The notes under the pieces are model-generated. The model saw only the letters and a program-made list of their open reading frames with translations, did no database searches and was not told the origin of the DNA. Source: Candidatus Nealsoniibacteriota bacterium (GTDB taxonomy: Bacteria > Patescibacteriota > Minisyncoccia > Minisyncoccales > PWPS01). From it: a stretch of DNA of 5,616 nucleotides. Made by a program: the position numbers and the translations under genes. Where the stretch lies: contig PWHM01000099.1 of the NCBI GenBank assembly GCA_003554915.1, positions 1 to 5,616 of the forward strand, in the 5' to 3' direction. The stretch's first letter is position 1, and each line of letters opens with the position of its first letter. Below, one piece after another: positions 1 through 5,569 of the stretch.

Positions 1-1
1 A

Positions 2-160
2 GACGGAAAGTTGAAAAGTTTGACAGACGCAGAGACCGACCTGGAAAACATGAAAATTATGTTGGAAAATTTGAAAAAATCTTTCCTTAAAAAAGCGGTG
101 GTGACCGCAGAAGAAATTGAAGACATACATCAAGAAGAAACAGACCGGCTTGATCAATAG
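2..160 (+). CDS. 3' end of an unidentified protein (last 52 codons)
   Basis: The frame is open from the window edge to a TAG stop at 158-160, so only the C-terminal 52 residues are visible. The fragment is highly charged and predicted to be mostly helical: it mixes Glu/Asp and Lys, contains no Cys or Trp, and ends in the acidic, polar segment HQEETDRLDQ. No family motif is recognisable, so no function is offered. Frame 1 is also open until a stop at about 88-90 and frame 3 stops almost at once; frame 2 is preferred because its stop codon falls inside a well-formed intrinsic terminator (144-171), as expected for a real gene end. It converges on the minus-strand operon. The TTG and ATG codons inside the fragment could be starts of a very short ORF, but no Shine-Dalgarno supports this, so it is treated as partial. 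Confidence 0.62.
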   Translation, partial: DGKLKSLTDAETDLENMKIMLENLKKSFLKKAVVTAEEIEDIHQEETDRLDQ

Positions 161-171
161 CCGGTTTTTTT
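144..171 (+). terminator. Intrinsic terminator of the left-edge gene
   Basis: A perfect 7-bp stem, ACCGGCT (144-150) with AGCCGGT (159-165), encloses an 8-nt loop (TGATCAAT). Seven T residues follow (165-171), the first also being the last stem base. The TAG stop of the upstream gene (158-160) lies at the loop/stem junction, so a ribosome reaching the stop would cover the hairpin. The T tract abuts the A8 that serves as the T tract of the opposing terminator. Confidence 0.85.
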
Positions 172-203
172 AAAAAAAAGCCGCCGGTATTTCCGGCGGT
201 TTT
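172..203 (-). terminator. Intrinsic terminator of the prkA-yhbH-spoVR operon
   Basis: Read on the minus strand, CCGCCGG (199-193), a 5-nt loop (AAATA) and CCGGCGG (187-181) form a perfect all-GC 7-bp stem. A C and then eight T residues (179-172) follow. It starts about 10 nt after the spoVR stop codon, so it is the natural end of the operon transcript. The plus-strand reading is followed by TTTT, so weak bidirectional activity is possible. With the terminator at 144-171 it forms a compact back-to-back pair sharing the junction TTTTTTTAAAAAAAA. Confidence 0.9.
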
Positions 204-208
204 AGAAA

Positions 209-1753
209 TTAAGCCTCCTTATTTATTTTGTGCTCTTTTCCATCATAAGTGTGAATTAATCCTTTTAAAGACATCTTTCCTTTTTCTTTATTCTCTTCGA
301 CTATTTCTACCGTTTCCAAGTGGACCGGTTTGCCCCAGAGATGATATAAGTTTTCGAGAGCTCCCCTTTCAAGTTTGGGATTTAATTCGAATCCTGTAAA
401 TTCATGCTTCAGATACAATTCATTATTGCCTCTATAATTTCCATTCTGCACCCTTATAATCGGAGTTCCGTAAAGACTAACCTTATTTTGAAGCAGCTTT
501 TTGATTACTTTCGGATCATCTTCGGCAATAACGTATTCTATCATTCCGGTTCGGGGATTGATTCTTTTTTCCCAAATATATATTTCTGCATCCCTTATAA
601 AAGCTCCATCGAAAAAGCTTTCAACCGCCATCCTATCAGTGTAATTTTTTCTCACTTCGAAAGCTTTCGCCAAGCCCGCATTTTCACCATTTTCATTTTT
701 CTTCCAAGACAACCATTTGTGAGGGTCTTTACTGTTTTCGAATTCCTTTCCGTGCATTCCTCTGTCCCATCTGTAAATCAAATCTTCAAAAAGAGCAAGT
801 CCGACATCGTACCAGTTGAACTTTGTTTTGCTTTTGCTGACTACTTGGGAATGAAATCGAGCATATTCCTGGTGTTCTTTCTGAGAAATCAGACCCTCTT
901 CAAAAAGCTTGCGCATAATCTTACAATGAACGAATGTCGCCCATCCTTCATTAAGAAGTTTATTCCTCTTTTGATATTCGAAAAATTCTCCCTGAGTCTT
1001 GACTGTCGAAACTACATCTTCTTGCCATCCTTTGAGCGGCTTCGGTGACTTTTCCAAAATATAATTCAAAATATCATAACGGGGAATGGGAGGGTCCGCA
1101 CTTTGCAGCTTATCAATCTCTTTTTTAATCCTGAAAAGTTCGTTTTTGTCCCTGTTAAATTCACGCCTTTGAACATCTTTCATTTTTTTCTTCTTCAAGT
1201 CTATCAATCTTCTTCTCAGTCTCTCGTCGTCTTCCCGCTCCACCATTCTATCGGGGGGATGATAGGCATCAAGACTAAAGGCCGACTCTATCGTCTTTTC
1301 ATACTCTTCCAATCCGTGCTTTCTTTGATATTCTTTGAACCTTCTTTCTGCGCTTCTCGCTTCCCGGGCCAAGTCATAACAGTCAGCCGCTTTCTTTAAA
1401 AACTTATTTTCAAGATAAAAGTCCACATGGCCATAAACGTGAGCTATTATCAGAATGTTCAAGGCTATCGGATTAGTTTCCACCAAAAAAGCTTTCGGGG
1501 GGCTGAAATTCCAAACGACTTCATAAGGTATTCCCGCTCCGCGATGCTCATATATAGTTCGGATACGATCATAATCCCTACCGAAACTCCAATGTGAAAA
1601 ATTAGTGGGAAAGCGATAAGCCATTGCTTCTATCATTCTTCTGGAAGAAACGATTTCAAAGTCTATTTCCTTGGTGGTGAGATTCATATCTTCAGCTATC
1701 CTTTTTATTTCCGGTTCTATTTCCCGCAATCTTTCCAGTTCGGAATCTCTCAT
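209..1753 (-). CDS. spoVR: SpoVR/YcgB family protein
   Basis: The protein has 514 residues, against 468 in B. subtilis SpoVR and about 510 in E. coli YcgB. Family blocks appear in order: RFPTNFSHWSFGR (near 47-59, matching the usual R-YPHWSFG); YEVVWNFSPPKAFLVETNP (77-95); AHVYGHVDF (104-112), with a conserved His-x3-His at H105/H109; a basic, coiled-coil-like stretch (about 172-217); NEGWATFVH (268-276); a diverged form of the NPYALG block as NWYDVG (near 313-318); and a C-terminal block ending in LYHLWGKPV (469-477). The biochemical activity of SpoVR is not established. It is needed for normal spore cortex in Bacillus and is a stress-regulated protein elsewhere. No signal peptide or membrane segment is seen, so it is probably cytosolic. 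The ATG at 1753 was chosen over an in-frame GTG at 1762: AGGTGG lies 5 nt before the ATG, whereas the GTG falls inside the Shine-Dalgarno, and the ATG gives an ATGA overlap with the upstream stop. Family assignment is secure; molecular role is not. Confidence 0.93.
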   Translation of the reverse strand: MRDSELERLREIEPEIKRIAEDMNLTTKEIDFEIVSSRRMIEAMAYRFPTNFSHWSFGRDYDRIRTIYEHRGAGIPYEVVWNFSPPKAFLVETNPIALNILIIAHVYGHVDFYLENKFLKKAADCYDLAREARSAERRFKEYQRKHGLEEYEKTIESAFSLDAYHPPDRMVEREDDERLRRRLIDLKKKKMKDVQRREFNRDKNELFRIKKEIDKLQSADPPIPRYDILNYILEKSPKPLKGWQEDVVSTVKTQGEFFEYQKRNKLLNEGWATFVHCKIMRKLFEEGLISQKEHQEYARFHSQVVSKSKTKFNWYDVGLALFEDLIYRWDRGMHGKEFENSKDPHKWLSWKKNENGENAGLAKAFEVRKNYTDRMAVESFFDGAFIRDAEIYIWEKRINPRTGMIEYVIAEDDPKVIKKLLQNKVSLYGTPIIRVQNGNYRGNNELYLKHEFTGFELNPKLERGALENLYHLWGKPVHLETVEIVEENKEKGKMSLKGLIHTYDGKEHKINKEA

Positions 1754-1764
1754 TTTCTCCACCT
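1750..1764 (-). promoter_or_regulatory. ATGA stop/start overlap and Shine-Dalgarno coupling yhbH to spoVR
   Basis: The TGA stop of the upstream gene (1752-1750) overlaps the ATG of spoVR (1753-1751) as ATGA. AGGTGG, 5 nt upstream of the ATG and inside the last codons of yhbH, is the Shine-Dalgarno. This layout normally gives termination-reinitiation coupling, so spoVR output should follow yhbH translation. Confidence 0.75.
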
Positions 1765-3087
1765 CTCTTTCTTCAGAAATTCCCGTATGGCGGGTAAGAT
1801 ATGGTCCTTACTTCTTATGACCATTCCCAAAAACCTGTTCCCGACCATCAGCTTCAAGTCATCTCGATCTATCACATTCATTTCAAGGTTTTCTTCGAAC
1901 CCCTTTCTCAAGCTTGAAGAGAAGGGGCGTCCGTTTACCCTGATTTCTCCGTATCCGAGCATGTTTATCTTCAAATCTTGAAGCATTCTTCGGGCTTCAT
2001 TAACAGTGGAATCGGAATCCCAGTCTTCCCCGTCGGAAAAATGGAAAACGTAAACATTCCATTCCGAAGTCGGATATTGGGATTTTATCAGACTCGTAGC
2101 CAGTTTATAAGCTTCAACGCATTTAGTGCCTCCCGATTCGTGGGTTCTGAAAAAGTTCTCTTCATTTACCTGTCTTGCACGAGCATGGTGAACTATGAAT
2201 CTTATCTCTACATTCTCATACATCTTTTTCAAAAATTCATTTATCCAGAAAAGCATTGAACGGGCCAGATACTTCTTGTCGGTAGTCATCGAAGCGGAAA
2301 CGTCCATCATGGCGAAAATAACCGCATTGGAATGATGGGTGACATCCTCTTTTAAATTCAGATATCTCCTGTCTTCAGCCATCAGGACGGGAAAAGGTTC
2401 TACCTCTTCAACTTCCATTTTTACTTCTTCGGATTCCAATAAATCCAAGGCCATGCCCAAATTTCCGTCGGCCTGGCGCAAGGCATTGTAGCAGACTATT
2501 TCTTCTTTTCCGGTCTCTTGCTTCAAAGTCTCTAAAAAGGCGAAGAATCTTCCTATTCCTTGACGACTGGTTCTTTTTTTGTCCAGAAGTACGTGAGGGC
2601 CACTTTTTCTTATTCCTGATATTTTATACCCTTCAATCGACTCCATCTCGGCATTGTGCTTTTTATCTTCCAGGTTCGGAAGTCCCAAATCTTCAAGCAT
2701 CATCTCTATTATTTCAGCAATTTCAACTTCACTCTCTATATAATCTTCTCCCGGTTCCTGTCCCGGCTTTCCAGGTTGTTTGCCTTGCCCCGGCTTTTCT
2801 CCGATTACATCTCCTTTTTTTCCTTTTCCTTGCCCTATTCCGGCACCTTTTCCTTCGGACTTTCCTTTCCCATCTCCGTCTTGGTTTCTCTTTCCGGGCT
2901 TAAAATCGGGAATAACTATCGACCGAATCGGTATCTTGACCTTTTTTCCTTTCTTCTTGGTTATTATCGAGGTTTCAGATATTATCTTTTTCATATTCTT
3001 CTTGATGATTTCCTTTTGCTTTTTCCGGTGTCTTTTGGCATCCCTGTTTCCTTTCTGTTTATGCTCTTTTCCTCTCTTTATGGGCAT
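1750..3087 (-). CDS. yhbH: YhbH/YeaH family (DUF444, UPF0229) von Willebrand factor A protein
   Basis: The protein has 445 residues, against about 392 in B. subtilis YhbH and 427 in E. coli YeaH. A lysine-rich N-terminus leads to the family motif KIPIRS (51-56). A Gly/Lys/Gln-rich low-complexity linker (about 64-114) and the GEDYIESEV, LGLPNL and DKKRT blocks (to about 173) follow. The C-terminal vWA domain (about 255-440) has a complete MIDAS metal site: DVSAS (D262, S264, S266), GGT (T321) and SDGED (D352). Between DKKRT and the vWA domain, residues about 195-221 form an extra segment reading like a UBA-type three-helix motif. YeaH works with the YeaG AAA+ kinase in E. coli; by analogy with MoxR/vWA pairs, this protein is probably the metal-dependent adaptor of the upstream PrkA (inference). 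The ATG at 3087 lies 7 nt after AAGGAGG. An in-frame TTG at 3093 would leave only 1 nt and is rejected. No transmembrane segment is visible. Confidence 0.93.
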   Translation of the reverse strand: MPIKRGKEHKQKGNRDAKRHRKKQKEIIKKNMKKIISETSIITKKKGKKVKIPIRSIVIPDFKPGKRNQDGDGKGKSEGKGAGIGQGKGKKGDVIGEKPGQGKQPGKPGQEPGEDYIESEVEIAEIIEMMLEDLGLPNLEDKKHNAEMESIEGYKISGIRKSGPHVLLDKKRTSRQGIGRFFAFLETLKQETGKEEIVCYNALRQADGNLGMALDLLESEEVKMEVEEVEPFPVLMAEDRRYLNLKEDVTHHSNAVIFAMMDVSASMTTDKKYLARSMLFWINEFLKKMYENVEIRFIVHHARARQVNEENFFRTHESGGTKCVEAYKLATSLIKSQYPTSEWNVYVFHFSDGEDWDSDSTVNEARRMLQDLKINMLGYGEIRVNGRPFSSSLRKGFEENLEMNVIDRDDLKLMVGNRFLGMVIRSKDHILPAIREFLKKERWRK

Positions 3088-3113
3088 TTTCAAACCTCCT
3101 TTCGGTTTGAAAA
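3087..3113 (-). promoter_or_regulatory. Hairpin enclosing the yhbH ribosome binding site
   Basis: On the minus strand, TTTTCAAACC (3113-3104) and GGTTTGAAAA (3096-3087) are perfect 10-bp complements around the 7-nt loop GAAAGGA (3103-3097). The Shine-Dalgarno AAGGAGG (3101-3095) lies five bases in the loop and two in the stem, and the A of the ATG is the last paired base. The structure would limit yhbH initiation or present the Shine-Dalgarno in a loop. The 5' arm overlaps the T tract of the terminator-like element just upstream, so the two are physically linked. The structure is seen in sequence; its function is inferred. Confidence 0.6.
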
Positions 3114-3142
3114 AAAATAGGGAGCGAGCTCTACCCGCCCCC
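3110..3142 (-). terminator. Intercistronic terminator/attenuator-like hairpin between prkA and yhbH
   Basis: On the minus strand, GGGGGCG (3142-3136) pairs with CGCTCCC (3126-3120) across a 9-nt loop, with one G-T wobble and six G-C pairs. The sequence then runs T, A and eight T residues (3117-3110). It starts 8 nt after the prkA stop codon. By form it is an intrinsic terminator, yet it sits inside the operon, with no promoter recognised between it and yhbH. The likely result is partial termination giving more prkA than yhbH-spoVR message, or a stable 3' end that protects a prkA-only transcript. Full termination is unlikely, because yhbH would then be silent. Confidence 0.65.
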
Positions 3143-3150
3143 TTTGACCT

Positions 3151-5259
3151 TTACCTGTTTAAAATCTGAGTGACTTTTTCTATGGCTTCCGTGGCACAGA
3201 CCTCACAAAAACCTCTTTTCTTAATGAGATTTTCGTATATTTGCTCTCCCTTCTTCTTGTCGGCTTCTTCTTTGGCTTTATCAGTCGAGAGAACCAAATA
3301 AAGATTCCCTTTGGCATCTTCCAGAACCTTGTCTTCGATGGCTTTTCTGAGCGGTCTGTAATCTTCGGGACCGAAATCTTCTCTGGAATTTTTGAGTTCC
3401 AAAATTTCTCCCCTGAAGATATCCGCTTCCTTACTGGTTATCTGCATAAACTTCTCTACGGACTTCAAGAAATCGGTATCCGGTTTCAAGACTTCATCCG
3501 TTACCGGATCGCGCTTATAGCTTGTCGACTCCTTAACATACTTTCTCTTTAGCTGTCTGTCATACTCGGCTTCTCGCAAATATTTTTCAAAAAGATCGTC
3601 CACCAATTCTCCGTAAGTCTCCAAATAAGCCTTGGAAACTTCTTCGACAATCATCTCTTCGAATTTTTCCATTACCGACGAACCCTCTCCCCCGGTCAAA
3701 TTGTCCAGAAAAGAATCTATTTGTTCCGGTTCATATCCCATTCTGTGCCGGAAAACATCTTTCAGGGCTCTGATTGTCGCCAAATGAGTCAAGCAACCTT
3801 CGATTTCTATCTTGCTTAACGCCTGATTCAAGGCGGCCAGCACGTCTCTTGACGAGATACCGAACATTCCTTCCCTCTGCTCCATATCGTCGGACGCCTG
3901 ACCTTCCCTGACCAATTCCCGCAGGTCAACGGGTTTTTGTTCAGTGTCGGTAAGATCGACAGACTCACCGTTGTAAGCCTCAAGTTTGGTCATCTTGTCG
4001 ACACCCATTTCCGATTCTTTCAGGCGAGTCAATACGGCGAAAATAGCTGCCAGGCGGAAAGCCTCCGGCGCGATGTGAATGGATTCGAAATCGAATTCGG
4101 ATTCCTGCTCTATCAACTTACGATAGACCTTGACTTCGTCTTTAACCCGTAAAGGATACGGGAACGGAATACTGTAAATCCTGTCGTGAAGCGCTTCGTG
4201 AGCACTGTCACCCGTAAAATCCTTGTATCCCGTAAGATTGCAGTGTCCTATGACAACCGTGTCTACGGAAATGTGAGGAAAGGAGCTCCCATGAACCTTT
4301 ATCTCTTGCTCCTCCGCTACGTTAATAAAGGTCCAGAGTAATCTTTCATCTATCCCTTTCTTCAAAAACTCTCTTCCTTCGGTGATTCCCCGATTTCCGC
4401 ACTCCAGCGCACCGTCCAGCCAAAACGCATTGGGATGGTTTCGACCGTACTTCGGATTGTTGGTAATTCCTATATTTTCGTGCCCGACCAAATCTCCTAC
4501 ATCCTGAGTTTTTTCGTCACTGGGCTCAAAAGAGCCTATACCGGTTTGAGTTTGAGTGGAAAACTTAAAAGTCTCAACTTCTACCTTCCACCATTCTCTC
4601 TTTCCGGTTTCCGGGTTGTAATACTTCCCCGGCATCTCTTCACTCTTTGAGAATAAAGACATCTGACAGTGCGGGCAAAGATTTCCCTTTATGGTCGGAA
4701 TTCCCAAGCTTTCCTCAATCGGTTCTTCAATTCCCAAGCGGGCGGCTCTTTCCTTGTCCCAATACTCTTTCCGAATATATCGAGGCAATGCGTGGAGGGG
4801 GCTTTCATTCATCGGACATCCTTTGATTCTGTAGACCTTGGTCGAATTATAGTTCTCCAAAGCCCTGACTAAAATTCTAACAAATGTCGATTTGCCTCCG
4901 GCCGGCGGTCCTACGAGTAGAAGTACTTGCTTCGCCGTGGAGGCCCTTTTGGCTCCGGCTTTAAAATACTCGGTAGCCTCTTCGACTGCTCTTTCTACTC
5001 CGAAAAGCTCATCAGATATAAGATTATAACGGTAATCAGCTTGAAGAATCCTTTTTTCTTCTTCGGGAATTTCTTTCCTCCCTTCTTCTTCGAAGATCTG
5101 CCAAATTCTGGCTGGTGACGTTTGGGCGACTTCCGGATTTTCGCGAACTACGTCAAGATACTCTTCCAAGGTAATCGTTTCCTTCTTCTCATTTCTCGTC
5201 TGCTTCTCTTTCCTTATCAGGTCTTTGACATTCAGTCCTTTTCCTGCTTCCATTTTCAA
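3151..5259 (-). CDS. prkA: PrkA/YeaG family AAA+ ATPase, 'serine protein kinase'
   Basis: The protein has 702 residues, against about 631-644 for B. subtilis PrkA and E. coli YeaG; the extra length is spread over the N-terminus and several insertions. The N-terminal block NPEVAQTSPARIWQ (41-54) and ELFGVE (84-89) lead into the AAA+ domain. Walker A is GPPAGGKST (117-125), followed by KGCPMNESPLH (146-156), a CPHC pair (C195/C198), GIGSFEPSD (240-248), NRG with both following Glu retained (N289-G291, E294, E297), a sensor-1-like Asn (N341) and ALHDR with a candidate arginine finger (R360). The PrkA C-terminal domain (about 390-702) shows HIAPEAF, VLTRLKE, FGISSRDV and FRGEIL, and ends in ILNR as in B. 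subtilis. It was named a kinase; the B. subtilis protein has also been reported to act as an ATP-dependent protease. It is probably a cytosolic partner of YhbH. The start chosen is TTG at 5259, 6 nt after AGGAGG; an in-frame ATG at 5253 (spacing 12) is nearly as good. Confidence 0.94.
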   Translation of the reverse strand: MKMEAGKGLNVKDLIRKEKQTRNEKKETITLEEYLDVVRENPEVAQTSPARIWQIFEEEGRKEIPEEEKRILQADYRYNLISDELFGVERAVEEATEYFKAGAKRASTAKQVLLLVGPPAGGKSTFVRILVRALENYNSTKVYRIKGCPMNESPLHALPRYIRKEYWDKERAARLGIEEPIEESLGIPTIKGNLCPHCQMSLFSKSEEMPGKYYNPETGKREWWKVEVETFKFSTQTQTGIGSFEPSDEKTQDVGDLVGHENIGITNNPKYGRNHPNAFWLDGALECGNRGITEGREFLKKGIDERLLWTFINVAEEQEIKVHGSSFPHISVDTVVIGHCNLTGYKDFTGDSAHEALHDRIYSIPFPYPLRVKDEVKVYRKLIEQESEFDFESIHIAPEAFRLAAIFAVLTRLKESEMGVDKMTKLEAYNGESVDLTDTEQKPVDLRELVREGQASDDMEQREGMFGISSRDVLAALNQALSKIEIEGCLTHLATIRALKDVFRHRMGYEPEQIDSFLDNLTGGEGSSVMEKFEEMIVEEVSKAYLETYGELVDDLFEKYLREAEYDRQLKRKYVKESTSYKRDPVTDEVLKPDTDFLKSVEKFMQITSKEADIFRGEILELKNSREDFGPEDYRPLRKAIEDKVLEDAKGNLYLVLSTDKAKEEADKKKGEQIYENLIKKRGFCEVCATEAIEKVTQILNR

Positions 5260-5262
5260 TTT

Positions 5263-5349
5263 GCACCTCCTTAAATTTTTAAGGTTCTAAAATCACAAAA
5301 AGCACCCCTTTTTTTCATCCCTCCTTCGCTAAAGAAACGAGGTGCCGGT
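5263..5349 (-). promoter_or_regulatory. prkA mRNA leader with alternative pairings
   Basis: A start near 5349, a purine 6 nt past the -10 box, gives a leader of about 90 nt. Close to its 5' end lies GCACCTC (5345-5339). This is an exact complement of GAGGTGC (5269-5263), which covers most of the prkA Shine-Dalgarno. It can also pair, with one G-T wobble, with GGGGTGC (5308-5302), which is followed by five T residues. The two pairings exclude each other: one hides the ribosome site, the other frees it but looks like a weak terminator. A second AAGGAGG (5326-5320) lies in the middle of the leader, 1 nt before an ATG that opens a 15-codon frame ending at 5271. No known riboswitch class was recognised. 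Confidence 0.4.
5266..5284 (-). promoter_or_regulatory. prkA Shine-Dalgarno inside an inverted repeat
   Basis: The minus strand reads CCTTAAAAATTTAAGG (5284-5269). Its outer six bases on each side are perfect complements, around an AAAT loop. The 3' arm supplies the AAGG of the prkA Shine-Dalgarno AAGGAGG (5272-5266). A local hairpin could therefore mask half the site. The stem is short and AU-rich, so on its own it would be weak. Confidence 0.5.
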
Positions 5350-5354
5350 AAATT

Positions 5355-5384
5355 ATTATATAATCCAGCTACTCTTTTTGTCAA
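5355..5384 (-). promoter_or_regulatory. Sigma-70-type promoter of the prkA operon
   Basis: On the minus strand, a perfect TTGACA -35 box (5384-5379) is separated by 18 bp from a perfect TATAAT -10 box (5360-5355). A start site near 5349 is expected. The spacer contains GAGTAGCTG (5374-5366), which recurs next to the divergent promoter. The match is to the housekeeping sigma factor rather than a recognisable alternative sigma, so control of this stress-type operon may lie in a repressor or in the leader RNA. Confidence 0.8.
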
Positions 5385-5491
5385 GAAATATTCGACAATG
5401 ATATCGGCTTATCACCAATTCATGTATATAAATTCTCGAATTTTAAATTTTGAAGACGGAGTTTTTTATAATTAAAATTAAGGAGTAGCTG
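5366..5491. repeat. 9-bp inverted repeat GAGTAGCTG, one copy per divergent promoter
   Basis: CAGCTACTC (5366-5374) and GAGTAGCTG (5483-5491) are exact reverse complements, with centres 117 bp apart. Each copy points along its own promoter's direction of transcription. The prkA copy lies in the -35/-10 spacer; the other ends 3 bp upstream of the -35 box of the plus-strand gene. This placement suits a shared operator, but chance cannot be excluded for a 9-mer. Confidence 0.4.
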
Positions 5492-5494
5492 TAA
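5385..5494. other. AT-rich divergent intergenic region
   Basis: No gene is supported between the two divergent promoters. The stretch is AT-rich and holds AAATTCTCGAATTT (5430-5443), a near-palindrome with six perfect bases on each side of a 2-bp centre, which could bind a dimeric regulator. The neighbouring AATTTTAAATTTT run (from about 5439) is simple AT-rich sequence. Nothing else stands out. Confidence 0.45.
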
Positions 5495-5522
5495 TTGACA
5501 TAATCGATAAAAAAAGTATAAT
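5495..5522 (+). promoter_or_regulatory. Sigma-70-type promoter of the right-edge gene
   Basis: A perfect TTGACA (5495-5500) is separated by 16 bp from a perfect TATAAT (5517-5522). This predicts a start near 5529 and a leader of about 40 nt before the ATG at 5570. It fires away from the prkA promoter. Confidence 0.78.
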
Positions 5523-5569
5523 ATAAACAACTTGGATCTTAAAAATTGAATTGAAAGGAGGATTTGAAA

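Noticed and set aside
404..1399. Plus-strand open frames of 214 and 98 codons opposite spoVR
   Set aside because: They lie wholly antisense to a gene with clear family blocks, lack convincing Shine-Dalgarno sites and give Phe/Ser/Leu-rich, unstructured translations typical of shadows of Lys/Glu-rich genes.
1753..1762. GTG start for spoVR at 1762
   Set aside because: It lies within the Shine-Dalgarno of the ATG at 1753 and has no properly spaced site of its own.
2750..2900. Repetitive-looking region suggesting a tandem repeat
   Set aside because: The repetitiveness comes from the Gly/Lys/Gln low-complexity linker normal for YhbH/YeaH proteins; no exact tandem unit is present at DNA level.
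2656..3169. Plus-strand frames of 129-154 codons opposite yhbH, rich in Phe and Pro
   Set aside because: They are the reverse reading of the Gly/Lys-rich linker and lysine-rich N-terminus of YhbH and run across the intercistronic hairpins; no start signals support them.
3241..5118. Several short plus-strand frames opposite prkA
   Set aside because: All are contained antisense to PrkA family motifs, with no ribosome sites or domain signals.
5295..5349. T-box or other known riboswitch in the prkA leader
   Set aside because: No T-box motif or other class consensus could be matched by eye, so only a generic structured leader is reported.
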